From NCBI GenBank assembly GCA_017303575.1, contig JAFLCL010000057.1, positions 1 through 36,969 on the forward strand: a DNA stretch of 36,969 nucleotides. Reading direction: 5' to 3'. Shown in pieces: positions 20,196-28,691 of the stretch; position 1 is the first letter of the stretch, and every line of letters begins with the position of its first letter. This stretch comes from Deltaproteobacteria bacterium. Its GTDB lineage: Bacteria > Myxococcota_A > Polyangia > Polyangiales > Sandaracinaceae. Both the position numbers and the translations under genes were made by a program. The notes beneath the pieces were generated by a model, which did no database searches, was not told the DNA's origin, and saw nothing but the letters and a program-made list of their open reading frames with translations.

Positions 20196-22505
20196 ATGAA
20201 AGCGACTTCAACTTGGTTGGGGCTCGTCGCGACGCTGCTATGCGTCGGCGCGATGCCCAGTGCGGTTAGCGCGCAGTACACAATCACCGACGTGGCAGCG
20301 ACCTACGTGGCCAGCGGTGGCGCGACCCTCACCACGGATAGCGTCGACGACGGCGAGGCCCTCGTCACACTCCCGTTCCCATTCCAGTACTACGGCGTCA
20401 GCGTTACGGCGATGACCGTCGGCGTGAACGGGGCGGTGATCTTCCACCCGACGGCGACCTCCACGACGCAGATCGCTTTCTCCAACGGAACACTGCTCAC
20501 CGGCATGCTCGCTCCGTTCTGGGACGATTTTCATCTCGGCACGACCGCTGGGCCGTTCGGCTCGATCGTGACGCAGACGGCTGGAGCTGTCGGTTCACGC
20601 ACATTCACGGTGGAGTGGCGGGAAGTTCGTGCGTACCCCCAGCGAGCGACGGCGGGCAACCACGTCTCGTTTCAGATCGTCCTGTTCGAGGGCTCGAACA
20701 TCATTCATGTCAACTACGGCCCCATCGTCGGAACAGTGACCCTCGACAGTGATGCACCGGCCGGTGGAACGATCGGGGCGCGCAGCACGACGGGCTCGAC
20801 CACGGACACGTTCGTCACCCCGGCTTGCTCACCGAACTGCAACTTGGCGGTTCTGACGGCTCGTTCTGGTCGCCGCACGGTCCTGACGCCGCCCGCTGCG
20901 GTGTGTGGCGACTCGATCACCAACGGGACCGAGGCGTGTGACCAGGGCGCCGCGAACGGCACGTCGGGCTCGTGTTGTACCGCGAGCTGCACGCTCGTCG
21001 CGGCGACCACGACCTGTCGCGCTTCCGCCGGCTCGTGCGACGTCGCCGAGGCGTGCGATGGAACGTCGGGCGCGTGTCCGGCCGATGGATTCCTCTCCAG
21101 CGCGACGGTGTGTCGTGCGGTCGGCGGCGACTGCGACGTGGCTGAGTCTTGCACGGGCTCGAGCGCGGCATGTCCCATCGACACCTTCCAGGTCTCCACG
21201 CTCTGCCGTGCGGCGGCGGGTGTGTGTGACTCAGCCGAGTACTGCAGCGGCGCGGCTGCGATCTGTCCGACCGACTCGGTCCTCACGATCGGAACGGTCT
21301 GTCGCGCGGCGGTTGGCGCGTGCGACGTGGCGGAGGCCTGCAATGGCTTCGCGACCTGCCCCGCCGATGGCACGCGTCCGGACGGAACTGCCTGCGCCGA
21401 TGGCGTGAGCTGCAACGGCGACGAGACCTGTCGCGCGGGCGTCTGCAGCGCGGGCACCTCGCTCACCTGTGACGACAGCAACGCGTGCACGGCCGACATG
21501 TGCGTGGACCCGGCGGGCTGTGAGGCCACGCCGATCGCGGGCTGCTGCAACCTCGACGCGGACTGCAGCGACGACGGCGACGTCTGCACCGCGGAGCGCT
21601 GCAGCGGCGCGGGTGGCTCGTGCGCGAGCCTGCCCATCACCGGCTGCTGCACGGCGGACTCGGATTGCTCGGGCGGAAGCACGTGCTCGCCGACGAGCTG
21701 CAACCTCCGCACGAACCGCTGCGAGACCACGGCCGTCCCCGGCTGCTGCGACGACGACGCGGACTGCGGCGACAGCGACGCGTGCACGACCGATCGCTGC
21801 AACACCACGACCGGCGTCTGCACGAACACCGACATCGCCGACTGCTGCGCCAGCGCGGGTGACTGCAGCGACGGCGACAGCTGCACCACCGACACCTGCG
21901 TGTCGAACCGGTGCACGACGACCCCGATCACGGGTTGCTGCGAGAACGACGGCGACTGCAGCGAGGGCGACGGCGACCTCTGCACCGAGCCGAGCTGCAA
22001 CCTCACGACCGGCATCTGCGCGGAGACCGCCACCGACTGCGACGACGCAGACGCGTGCACGGTCGACGCGTGTGAGGCGGACGGCAGCTGCTCGCACACC
22101 GCCCTCGACTGCGACGACGCGGACGAGTGCACGGCCGATGCGTGTGGCGCGGACGGCCTCTGCGTCAACGACCCCATCGCAGGCTGCGGCACGAGCGACG
22201 CGGGCATGATGATGGGCGAGGACGCCGGCATGGTGGTCGAGGACGACGCCGGCATGACGGTCGAGGTCGATGCGGCCATGCCGCCCGGCGTCGACGGTGG
22301 TCCGCGCGCGGACGCGGCGACGCCGCGCACCGACGGTGGTGGAGTCGATGCGGGCTCGGTCTCGCCTGATGCCGCAATCGATCCGATGACCGAGCCGACG
22401 GGCTGCGCCTGCAGCGTGCCCGGTCGCAGCGAGCGCAGTAGTGCGCCGCTCGCGTTCGGCATCCTCGCCATGATCGCTGGCGTGCTCGCGCGTCGTCGTC
22501 GCTGA
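20196..22505 (+). CDS. Cys-rich MYXO-CTERM surface protein with disintegrin-like repeats
   Basis: A 769-aa protein. The signal peptide ends A-V-S-A-Q. Residues about 28-225 are a beta-rich domain (LPFPFQYYGVSVTAMTVGVN, APFWDDF) like the nidogen/PEP-like sandwich of secreted adhesins. From about 235 there are tandem Cys repeats of the type C-R-x5-C-D-V-A-E-x-C-x-G-x4-C-P-x-D (four units), closely matching eukaryotic disintegrin/ADAM spacing. These pass into C-C-x3-D-C-x5-D-x-C-T-x-D-x-C repeats (about 430-650). A Met/Asp/Gly linker and a MYXO-CTERM tail (G-C-A-C...hydrophobic...R-R-R-R) finish it. Base use is lower in GC at the 5' end than in neighbours (codons such as CTA, AAA and TTG). A surface adhesin or structural protein is inferred. 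Strong Shine-Dalgarno sequence; a strong terminator follows. Confidence 0.85.
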   Translation: MKATSTWLGLVATLLCVGAMPSAVSAQYTITDVAATYVASGGATLTTDSVDDGEALVTLPFPFQYYGVSVTAMTVGVNGAVIFHPTATSTTQIAFSNGTLLTGMLAPFWDDFHLGTTAGPFGSIVTQTAGAVGSRTFTVEWREVRAYPQRATAGNHVSFQIVLFEGSNIIHVNYGPIVGTVTLDSDAPAGGTIGARSTTGSTTDTFVTPACSPNCNLAVLTARSGRRTVLTPPAAVCGDSITNGTEACDQGAANGTSGSCCTASCTLVAATTTCRASAGSCDVAEACDGTSGACPADGFLSSATVCRAVGGDCDVAESCTGSSAACPIDTFQVSTLCRAAAGVCDSAEYCSGAAAICPTDSVLTIGTVCRAAVGACDVAEACNGFATCPADGTRPDGTACADGVSCNGDETCRAGVCSAGTSLTCDDSNACTADMCVDPAGCEATPIAGCCNLDADCSDDGDVCTAERCSGAGGSCASLPITGCCTADSDCSGGSTCSPTSCNLRTNRCETTAVPGCCDDDADCGDSDACTTDRCNTTTGVCTNTDIADCCASAGDCSDGDSCTTDTCVSNRCTTTPITGCCENDGDCSEGDGDLCTEPSCNLTTGICAETATDCDDADACTVDACEADGSCSHTALDCDDADECTADACGADGLCVNDPIAGCGTSDAGMMMGEDAGMVVEDDAGMTVEVDAAMPPGVDGGPRADAATPRTDGGGVDAGSVSPDAAIDPMTEPTGCACSVPGRSERSSAPLAFGILAMIAGVLARRRR

Positions 22506-22512
22506 CGACGTG

Positions 22513-22584
22513 CCCCGCTCACGCGGGGTGACGAGCCCACGTGCGAAGGCCCCGAGAGCTACGGCTCCCGGGGCCTTCGTCTTT
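22513..22584 (+). terminator. Strong intrinsic terminator
   Basis: A first hairpin CCCCGC-TCAC-GCGGGG (22513-22528) is followed by a 16-bp stem with one mismatch, CGAAGGCCCCGAGAGC / GCTCCCGGGGCCTTCG (22544-22559 and 22564-22579, loop TACG), then TCTTT. It terminates the gene at 20196-22505. The opposite strand has no T-tract after the stem. Confidence 0.8.
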
Positions 22585-22628
22585 GGGTGATCCACCCAGC
22601 GCTCCGCCAGGCGACAACAGCCCAGCCA

Positions 22629-23495
22629 TCAACCCAGCGCGGGCGCGAGCACTCGGTCGAGGGTGACCTCGCCGCGCACAGCCTTGCCCTTGCCCTCGAA
22701 GACCACCAGGCCCTTGCCCAGGCCCTCGGTCATCTCGCGGTAGAGACCGGCGACGTTCGCCGAGATCCCGTACTGCGTGAGCGTCGGCACCATCGCGTCG
22801 ATCGGCAGGACGAGCGGCTTCACCTCACGGCCGAGCGTCTTGCTCGCGAACGCAGCCGCGTCCGCGAACGAATACTCCTTCGGACCGGAGAGCTCGATCC
22901 ACGCGTGCTCCTGCGGAGGCGCGAGCAGCGCCTCGGCCGCGATCACGCCGATGTCGTGCGTCGCGATCATCGGGAACGGGTAGGTCTCGCCCCCGCCGAA
23001 CACCGGGAGGACACCATCGCCCTTCATCGCGCCGACGTTCGCGAGGATGTTCTCCATGAAGTACGCGGCGCGCACGAACGTGAAGGTGGTGCCCTTCACC
23101 TTCGGCAGGTTCGTCTCTGCGTAGTGCGTGATGACGATCGGGCCCGTGCCCGAAGGCTGCTGCGCTGCGACCGAGCTCAGCACGACGGCGTGAGGCACGG
23201 GGCTCTTCGCGAGCGCCGCGACGTAGGCGTCGACGATCGTCCGTCCGCGCGCCACGAGGTCCGTGCTGGCCATGTCGGGCGGCACGAGAAGGTACACACC
23301 CTTCGCGCCCGAGAGCGCCTTGGCGACGCTGTCCGCGTTCTCCACGTCCGCGGTGACGACCTCGGCGCCACGCGCCGCGAGCTCGCTCACCTTCGACGCG
23401 TCGCGCGCGACCACGCGCACCTTCTCACCTCGATCGAGCAGCGTGCTCGCGACGACCTTGCCGGTGTTCCCGTTCGCTCCGAAGACGACGTACAT
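22629..23495 (-). CDS. NmrA-like NAD(P)-binding oxidoreductase
   Basis: A 288-aa Rossmann-fold protein of the atypical short-chain dehydrogenase group. The N-terminus M-Y-V-V-F-G-A-N-G-N-T-G-K holds the dinucleotide motif GxxGxxG; R-V-V-A-R-D in strand 2 suggests NADP preference. Later V-V-L-S-S-V-A-A-Q and F-V-R-A-A-Y-F-M-E-N match NmrA/QOR2-like proteins ('LRxxxFMEN'), which either reduce quinone-like substrates or act as redox sensors without catalysis. The ATG at 23495 has GGAGGAGAAG upstream; longer in-frame starts would place Arg-rich sequence before the fold. It is divergent from a LysR regulator, as is common for this family. Confidence 0.87.
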   Translation of the reverse strand: MYVVFGANGNTGKVVASTLLDRGEKVRVVARDASKVSELAARGAEVVTADVENADSVAKALSGAKGVYLLVPPDMASTDLVARGRTIVDAYVAALAKSPVPHAVVLSSVAAQQPSGTGPIVITHYAETNLPKVKGTTFTFVRAAYFMENILANVGAMKGDGVLPVFGGGETYPFPMIATHDIGVIAAEALLAPPQEHAWIELSGPKEYSFADAAAFASKTLGREVKPLVLPIDAMVPTLTQYGISANVAGLYREMTEGLGKGLVVFEGKGKAVRGEVTLDRVLAPALG

Positions 23496-23556
23496 GGCTC
23501 TTCTCCTCCTCGACGCGCCGCCTCGGTGCGTCCACGAGAGGGAACGTGCCCGATCG

Positions 23557-23622
23557 CGCATCATGCGTCCCATGCATGCTCGTCATCGTGGTGATGCACG
23601 GAACGCATCGCGACGGTAGCCT
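23557..23622. promoter_or_regulatory. Candidate LysR operator and -10 of the lysR-like gene
   Basis: CGCATCATGCG (23557-23567, 5-bp arms) and CATGCATG (23571-23578) are adjacent palindromes in the 133-bp divergent region; GCAT/ATGC elements recur to 23610. TAGCCT at 23617-23622 is 6 nt before the LysR ATG. LysR proteins commonly bind such regions and control both genes. Confidence 0.4.
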
Positions 23623-23628
23623 CCCGCG

Positions 23629-24534
23629 ATGGCGCCGCTCGACCTCGATCTCCTCCGCGTCTTCGATCACCTCCACCGCGAGCGACACCTCACGCGCGCA
23701 GCGCGCTTGCTCGGGCTGAGCCAACCGGCCGTGAGCCGGGCGCTCACCCGCTTGCGCGACGCGCTCGGGGATCCGCTCTTCGTGCGCGCACCACGGGGCA
23801 TCGTCCCCACGCCGCGCGCCGATCAGCTGGCGCCCGAGGTGCGCGAGATCCTGCGTCGCACGACGGCGCTGACGCGGCCCGAGGCGCTCGATCCGACGAC
23901 GCTCGAGCGCACGTTCGTGCTCGCCAGCGTCGACCTGCTCGAGGCCGATCTCCTGCCTCGCTTGAGCGCGCTGCTCTCGAAGGAAGCTCCGCACGTGTCG
24001 CTGACCAGTCGACCGATCGGCAGCGATCCGAGCGACGCGTTGGCCACGGGTCGTGTCGATCTCGTGATCGGCGTGCGCTCGAACATCCCGCCGGACGCGA
24101 TGTCGACACACCTCTTCGAGGACGACTTCGTGTGCGTGGTGCGCGCGGGACACCCGACGGTGAAGAAGAAGCTGTCGCTCGAGCAGTACACCTCGCTCTC
24201 GCACGTGCTCATCTCGCCCGCGGGAACGCCAGGCAGCGTCGTCGACGAGGCGCTCGCTCGGAAGGGGCTGTCACGACGCATCGCGGTGCGCACGCACACC
24301 TTCCTCGCGGCCCCACGCGTCGTGGCCTCGACGGATCTCATCCTCACGGGACCGCGTCGTGTGCTCACCGCGATGGCCCGCGTGGACGGTCTCCAGCTCT
24401 TGCAGCCACCCATCGCCCTCCGCTCGTTCGCGGTGCTCATGGCGTGGCACGCGCGCATGCAGCACGACCCGATGCATGCGTGGCTGCGCGCGTTGGTGAA
24501 GCGCGCCGCGATCGCGTCCCGCGGCGCTCGCTGA
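23629..24534 (+). CDS. LysR-family transcriptional regulator
   Basis: A 301-aa regulator. The N-terminal winged helix-turn-helix (about 1-65) shows the family sequence L-D-L-L-R-V-F...R-H-L-T-R-A-A-R-L-L-G-L-S-Q-P-A-V-S-R-A-L-T-R-L-R, then D-P-L-F-V-R. A linker helix and a periplasmic-binding-like effector domain (about 90-295) follow; G-R-V-D-L-V-I-G fits the conserved central strand. Family length is normal. The divergent NmrA-like gene is the probable target, with the effector perhaps a quinone or electrophile. No Shine-Dalgarno sequence; the -10-like TAGCCT directly upstream suggests a leaderless message. Confidence 0.92.
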   Translation: MAPLDLDLLRVFDHLHRERHLTRAARLLGLSQPAVSRALTRLRDALGDPLFVRAPRGIVPTPRADQLAPEVREILRRTTALTRPEALDPTTLERTFVLASVDLLEADLLPRLSALLSKEAPHVSLTSRPIGSDPSDALATGRVDLVIGVRSNIPPDAMSTHLFEDDFVCVVRAGHPTVKKKLSLEQYTSLSHVLISPAGTPGSVVDEALARKGLSRRIAVRTHTFLAAPRVVASTDLILTGPRRVLTAMARVDGLQLLQPPIALRSFAVLMAWHARMQHDPMHAWLRALVKRAAIASRGAR

Positions 24535-24664
24535 CGGGAGTGAGAGCGCCTGCGCCGCGGCGCCGAGCGCCCGTGGCGAAACGCCGCGATGGCCCGAAGA
24601 GACACCTGTCGGGGTGCTCCGACGCTCGTGTCGCGCGCGCCGGACAGCCCGTGAGGTCAGTTGT

Positions 24665-24681
24665 GACGCCGACACGGCGTC
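24665..24681. repeat. Perfect 7-bp inverted repeat downstream of the lysR-like gene
   Basis: GACGCCG-ACA-CGGCGTC. It lies 130 bp after the LysR stop and about 95 bp before the next start, without a T-tract. It could be a weak terminator or an operator for the downstream lipoprotein. The rest of 24535-24776 shows nothing I can call apart from GAGGAGG before the next ATG. Confidence 0.35.
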
Positions 24682-24776
24682 GACGACACCGAGCGAGACG
24701 CGAGGGCACACGCCAGCGGACGGCACGATTACCGCAACGGGGGACGCAACACACACAACATCCTCGAGGAGGCCCC

Positions 24777-25280
24777 ATGAAGAAGCTCGTCGTCCCGTTC
24801 GCCTGCGCTCTCGCGCTCGCGGCGCTCGGCTGCGGCAGCTCGTTCCGCGTCGCGCACCGCACGACGATCGATCCGAGCACGCACACACACCGCACCTACG
24901 CGATCGTCGACAACCCCGTGAACCACGGCGAGCTCGACGACCTCGTCGAGACCTCGATGCACCACGTGATGGCCTCGCGCGGCTACGCGCGCGCCGAGAC
25001 GCCCGAGACGGCCGACATGCTCGTGACGTACGGCGTGCTCCTCACCGATCCCCGCAACGACCCGAGCACTGCGATGGCGAGCTCGGACTTGAGCACGAAC
25101 CCCGACGCGCCCGTGCGCACCAAGACGCTGGTCGTGATGCTCCACGACGCGAGCACGCGCGCGGTGATCTGGATGGGCGTCTCGACGACGAGCGCCGTCG
25201 ACTCGGAGCTGCGCTCGCACGCCGAAGAGATCCTCGTCGATCTCCGCGATCGCATCCCGCAGGCGCCCAGCGCCGGCTGA
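24777..25280 (+). CDS. DUF4136-like lipoprotein
   Basis: A 167-aa lipoprotein: M-K-K-L...A-A-L-G-C, the cysteine at position 19. The mature part opens with an S-F-R-V-A-H-R-T-T-I-D strand followed by T-Y-A-I-V-D-N; paired helices with D-D-L-V-E-T-S-M-H-H-V-M-A-S-R-G-Y, A-D-M-L-V-T-Y-G-V, and a late strand A-V-I-W-M-G-V-S-T complete it. This is the usual layout of DUF4136 proteins (small envelope lipoproteins, function unknown). GAGGAGG precedes the ATG by 4-5 nt. The stop is 15 bp from that of the convergent membrane protein gene. Confidence 0.8.
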   Translation: MKKLVVPFACALALAALGCGSSFRVAHRTTIDPSTHTHRTYAIVDNPVNHGELDDLVETSMHHVMASRGYARAETPETADMLVTYGVLLTDPRNDPSTAMASSDLSTNPDAPVRTKTLVVMLHDASTRAVIWMGVSTTSAVDSELRSHAEEILVDLRDRIPQAPSAG

Positions 25281-25295
25281 TCGAGCGCGCGCCGA

Positions 25296-27860
25296 TCAGC
25301 GAACGATCGCGTCGAAGCAGAAGTGATGTCGGCCCGGTGCGCCTCCCTCGATCTCGAGGCGGACCGGGCCGCTCCCCGTGAGCGGGTACGACGCTGTCTC
25401 CCAGTGGCGCCCGTTGGGGATCTCGAGCGTGCCCAGATCGGTGTCACCGCCGAAGGCGTGGACGGTGATCGGCTCGCCGTCGCCGCGCTGCCATGCGTCG
25501 TCCGACACGCCTGCGCCGAGCTCGAGCGTGCCGGTGCTCGGTGCGTGAGGCAGCTCGATCGCGAGCACACCGTGCGAGGGCGGGCCTGACGAGATGCAGG
25601 AGCGGAACCACCCATCGACGCAGGCAGGCTCGGCCGCGAGCGTGACGCCTGCCTCGACGCAGTGAGGCGCGCCGCCGGTGCAGGGCTCGAGGGGCGCACC
25701 GGCCGACGCGCGGTACGAGAGCGAGACGTCCTCGAGGTGATGCGCGACGTGGTAGCCGCGGAGCGCGCGCGCCGCGAGCAGCGCGAAGCCGAGCACGGGA
25801 AGGGCGAGCACGAGGTGAGCCCAGTGCGTCTCGAGGAACACGCGCGGAGCCTCGGGCACACGCGCCCAACGATCCGCGATCGCGAGCGTCGTGCGTGAGC
25901 GGGCGGCCTTCATGCGTGCAGGCCATCGATCTTCGAACGCGTACGCGAGCACGATCGCCAGGCCGAGCAGCGTGCCGAGCCAGCCGATCACGCCGCGCGC
26001 ACCGAGGCCCGCGTAGCGGAGCTCGACGCGCTGCGTGCCCTCGGGAAGGGAGAGCCGCATCAGGCGCAGGTGCGGGCTGTCGGGGACACGCTCGAGCGCG
26101 ATCGGGATCTCGTCGCCATCCGCGTACGCGTGCCACGGCGGCGCGAAGGCGCGGCGTACGACGACTTCGCGCGCGCCGTTCGGCGTGAAGACCACGCGCT
26201 CGTCCTCGAGGTTCGTGACGCTCGGATGCACCTCGCCTGCGAGATCCGAGACTGTCTCCCCCGACCAGTCGTGCAGCTCGTAGATCCGCGCTTGATCGAG
26301 CGTCGTGATCAGCGTCGTCTGACCCCGCAGCGGCTGCGGCAGATCGGCGAAGCCGACGACGTAGCGGACGTTGATCGCGCGCAGGGCATCGGGGTGCGTG
26401 CCGTCCGAGGTGTTGCGGAAGGCCTCGCCCACGAGCACGCCCGTGATGTGACCGGGCACGTGCGTGTACGCAGGTCCCGCTTGTCCGAGGTGCGTGCCCT
26501 CGTGGAACCAGAACACCCGGTAGAAGCCAGCGTCCCGATCCTCGTTCGTGCGTCGCTCGCGCACCCAGTGCCACGCGGCCTGCCAGCTCGACCACTCGCC
26601 GAGCGTGCTCGTCGAGGTGTACTCGCGCTCGATCACCAGCGTCTCGAACGCCTCCGGCGCGCGCACGAGGAAGGGCGTGAGCGCTGCGAGCGAGAGCGCG
26701 AGGCCGACCTTGCCGCGTGGGGTCTGAAGCGCGCGCTCGGAGCTGCGCCATGCGCGCATCGCGAGATCACCGAGCACCACGCCCGCGAGCGCGAACGCGA
26801 TGGGCTTGCTGATCGTCATCATGCGCGGGAACACGATGCGCCCGAGCGACGGCATGATGCGCAGCATGTCGGGGCCGAGCAGCCAGCCCGGTGACGCGAT
26901 GATCATCGCGACGAGCGCGGCGGCCGCGAGCGAGCGACGTCGCGGCTCGCCGGTGAAGAGACCGTAGAGCAGACCGATCGCGGTGAGGACGCTCGTGAAG
27001 TGCCCGCCGCGGAGGATGCCTTCGCCCGTGAAGAACCGGTGCCCGATGTCGGGCGTGCCTGCGTAGAGCTGACCGTGGTCGTCGAGCCACGCGGTGAACC
27101 CGAACATCGGGAAGAGCCACCAGAGCGAGAGCAGGCCCGCGATGCCGAGGACGGGGATCAGCTTGCGGAGGTCGGCGCGCAGATCGGTCTCGGTGCTCGT
27201 CATGCGCACGAGCACGAGCGCGGGGATCACGCTGCCGATCGCGAGGAGCGTGGCTTGGTGCGAGAAGAGCGCGACGCCGAGCCACAGCATCGCCCACGTC
27301 GCGTGCTTGCGCGGACCGCCATCGAGGAACTCGAGCAGCTCGGCGATGCCCACGAAGAAGGCCGCGATCGCGAGCGACATCGGCCACACGCCGTACTGCA
27401 CCTCGTAGAACCAGCCGCCTTCGCTGTGGTCGCCGAAGTCGGCGAGGTAGATCACGCCGGCGGCGAGCGCGCCGAGCGTGCCGGCCCGCAGCACGTGCGC
27501 GAGCCGGTAGACGGACAGCGCGACGAGCACGCGGAACACGACGATCGAGATCGCGTACGTCTGCGTCCACGCCAGGTGCTGCGTGAACACGCGCACGACG
27601 AGGATCAGCAGCGTGCCGGTCGCCGTGTACACGGTGTTGAGCGGGACGCCGTTCTCGACGAGGTCGGTCCAGCGACGCAGCGTGGGAAACGCTTCCCACG
27701 TGAGGATCGCCTTGTTGAGGTGGCTGCCGTGGTCCCAGCTGATCGGCGGCGAGAGGTCGTTCGAGAGGCCGGGCCAGAGCTGTGCGACCGCGATCGCGAC
27801 GAGCACGAGCAACGACACCAGATGCCAGGCGCGATCGCGACCGTTCGAGGGAGGGGCCAT
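25296..27860 (-). CDS. Large GT-C-like integral membrane protein
   Basis: An 854-aa protein with roughly a dozen membrane helices in the first 370 residues and more at about 630-730. The first large loop after helix 1 has S-W-D-H-G-S-H-L, an acidic loop as in GT-C glycosyltransferases and YfhO-like proteins. The soluble parts include a beta-rich region (about 490-620, with P-P-W-H-A-Y-A-D-G-D) typical of YfhO/PTPS-related membrane proteins, and a C-terminal jelly-roll-like domain with paired cysteines. A role in transferring a lipid-linked sugar to a surface polymer is the family-based guess; no catalytic proof is visible. No Shine-Dalgarno sequence is clear. The divergent start of the pentapeptide protein is 69 bp away. 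Confidence 0.75.
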   Translation of the reverse strand: MAPPSNGRDRAWHLVSLLVLVAIAVAQLWPGLSNDLSPPISWDHGSHLNKAILTWEAFPTLRRWTDLVENGVPLNTVYTATGTLLILVVRVFTQHLAWTQTYAISIVVFRVLVALSVYRLAHVLRAGTLGALAAGVIYLADFGDHSEGGWFYEVQYGVWPMSLAIAAFFVGIAELLEFLDGGPRKHATWAMLWLGVALFSHQATLLAIGSVIPALVLVRMTSTETDLRADLRKLIPVLGIAGLLSLWWLFPMFGFTAWLDDHGQLYAGTPDIGHRFFTGEGILRGGHFTSVLTAIGLLYGLFTGEPRRRSLAAAALVAMIIASPGWLLGPDMLRIMPSLGRIVFPRMMTISKPIAFALAGVVLGDLAMRAWRSSERALQTPRGKVGLALSLAALTPFLVRAPEAFETLVIEREYTSTSTLGEWSSWQAAWHWVRERRTNEDRDAGFYRVFWFHEGTHLGQAGPAYTHVPGHITGVLVGEAFRNTSDGTHPDALRAINVRYVVGFADLPQPLRGQTTLITTLDQARIYELHDWSGETVSDLAGEVHPSVTNLEDERVVFTPNGAREVVVRRAFAPPWHAYADGDEIPIALERVPDSPHLRLMRLSLPEGTQRVELRYAGLGARGVIGWLGTLLGLAIVLAYAFEDRWPARMKAARSRTTLAIADRWARVPEAPRVFLETHWAHLVLALPVLGFALLAARALRGYHVAHHLEDVSLSYRASAGAPLEPCTGGAPHCVEAGVTLAAEPACVDGWFRSCISSGPPSHGVLAIELPHAPSTGTLELGAGVSDDAWQRGDGEPITVHAFGGDTDLGTLEIPNGRHWETASYPLTGSGPVRLEIEGGAPGRHHFCFDAIVR

Positions 27861-27928
27861 CGAAGCGGCGCGACCGTACCAGCGAGGGCGCGACGCGTCA
27901 CGGCGCGCGGCCGTGCTATCGGGCGCGC

Positions 27929-28546
27929 ATGAGCACGCTCGAACGCCTGCGGAGCGAGACCGATCTCGAGGGCGAGACCTTCACCGGCCTCGACGCTCAA
28001 GGCCTCGATCTCGGGGGCAAGGAGCTCTACCGGTGCACGTTCCGTGGCGCGAAGCTGATCGAGACGCGCTGGCGTCGCACGCGCCTCGAGGACTGCGTCT
28101 TCGAGGACTGCGACCTCACGCGCATGGATCCGGCAGGCCTCGCGCTCTCGGGGGTGGTGCTCCGTCGCTCGAAGCTGCTCGGCGTGGACTTCACCGATCT
28201 CGCGTCCAACCCCGACGTGCGCTTCGAGGAGTGCAACCTCGAGTACGCCGTCTTTCGTCGCACGAACCTCCGCAAGCTGACGATCCGCGACTGCAACCTG
28301 CGCGCGTCGAGCTTCGTCGAGTGCGATCTCGTCGAAGCGGATCTGTCGGGCTGCGACCTCGCGGGCGCGAGCTTCGAGGGCTCGAGCCTCGGCAAGGCGA
28401 ACCTCGGCACCGCGCAGGGCGCGTTCGTCGATCCCGCGCGCAACAAGATCAAGGGCCTGCGCATCTCCGTGGAGACGGCGGTGCTCCTGGCCGAGTCCCT
28501 CGGCATGAAGGTCGCGGGCTACGAGGCGAAGAAGACGCGCCGCTGA
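27929..28546 (+). CDS. Pentapeptide repeat protein, Qnr/McbG-like
   Basis: A 205-aa protein built of A(D/N)LxX pentapeptides forming a right-handed four-sided beta-helix: C-T-F-R-G-A-K-L, C-V-F-E-D-C-D-L, two coils split by L-A-S-N-P-D-V (like the loop of Qnr proteins), then E-C-D-L-V-E-A-D-L-S-G-C-D-L-A-G-A-S-F. The C-terminus L-R-I-S-V-E-T-A-V-L-L-A-E-S-L-G-M-K-V-A-G resembles the capping helix of Qnr ('YQASLLMERLGIAVIG'), the dimer contact in DNA-mimicking gyrase protectors. The length is close to Qnr (about 218 aa). Gyrase protection is inference; many members have other roles. TGCTAT at 27914-27919 lies 9 nt before the ATG, with no Shine-Dalgarno sequence. Confidence 0.88.
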   Translation: MSTLERLRSETDLEGETFTGLDAQGLDLGGKELYRCTFRGAKLIETRWRRTRLEDCVFEDCDLTRMDPAGLALSGVVLRRSKLLGVDFTDLASNPDVRFEECNLEYAVFRRTNLRKLTIRDCNLRASSFVECDLVEADLSGCDLAGASFEGSSLGKANLGTAQGAFVDPARNKIKGLRISVETAVLLAESLGMKVAGYEAKKTRR

Positions 28547-28648
28547 GTGCGCTCGCGTTCGGTCAGTCGCTGGTTGCGCCAGGCCGCGGCGCAGAGCGAC
28601 TGCCATTCACCAACGTCCATCCCATGCACGTGATCGAGCGCGAGCGGT

Positions 28649-28670
28649 CCATCCCCCGTGATCGGGATGG
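28649..28670. terminator. Hairpin between convergent genes
   Basis: CCATCCC (28649-28655), 8-nt loop, GGGATGG (28664-28670), between the convergent stops at 28546 and 28692. There is no T-tract on either side. It is a plausible bidirectional terminator but weak. An open minus-strand frame runs through 28547-28691 and was not accepted as a gene. Confidence 0.35.
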
Positions 28671-28691
28671 CCGCGTTCGTCGCGGGTCCAT

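Noticed and set aside
20900..22200. Regular Cys-codon periodicity that could suggest a CRISPR or DNA repeat
   Set aside because: Units vary in length and sequence and are explained by tandem Cys-rich protein repeats; there are no direct repeats with unique spacers.
20714..22540. Minus-strand open frame of 608 codons opposite the Cys-rich protein
   Set aside because: Low-complexity Ser/Gln/Pro mirror of the Cys repeats; the plus-strand gene has a signal peptide, a Shine-Dalgarno sequence, domains and a terminator.
28519..28691. Minus-strand open frame continuing past the permease into the pentapeptide gene
   Set aside because: Some plausible-looking residues, but no start codon or Shine-Dalgarno sequence of its own, it overlaps a convergent gene and it shows no family pattern.
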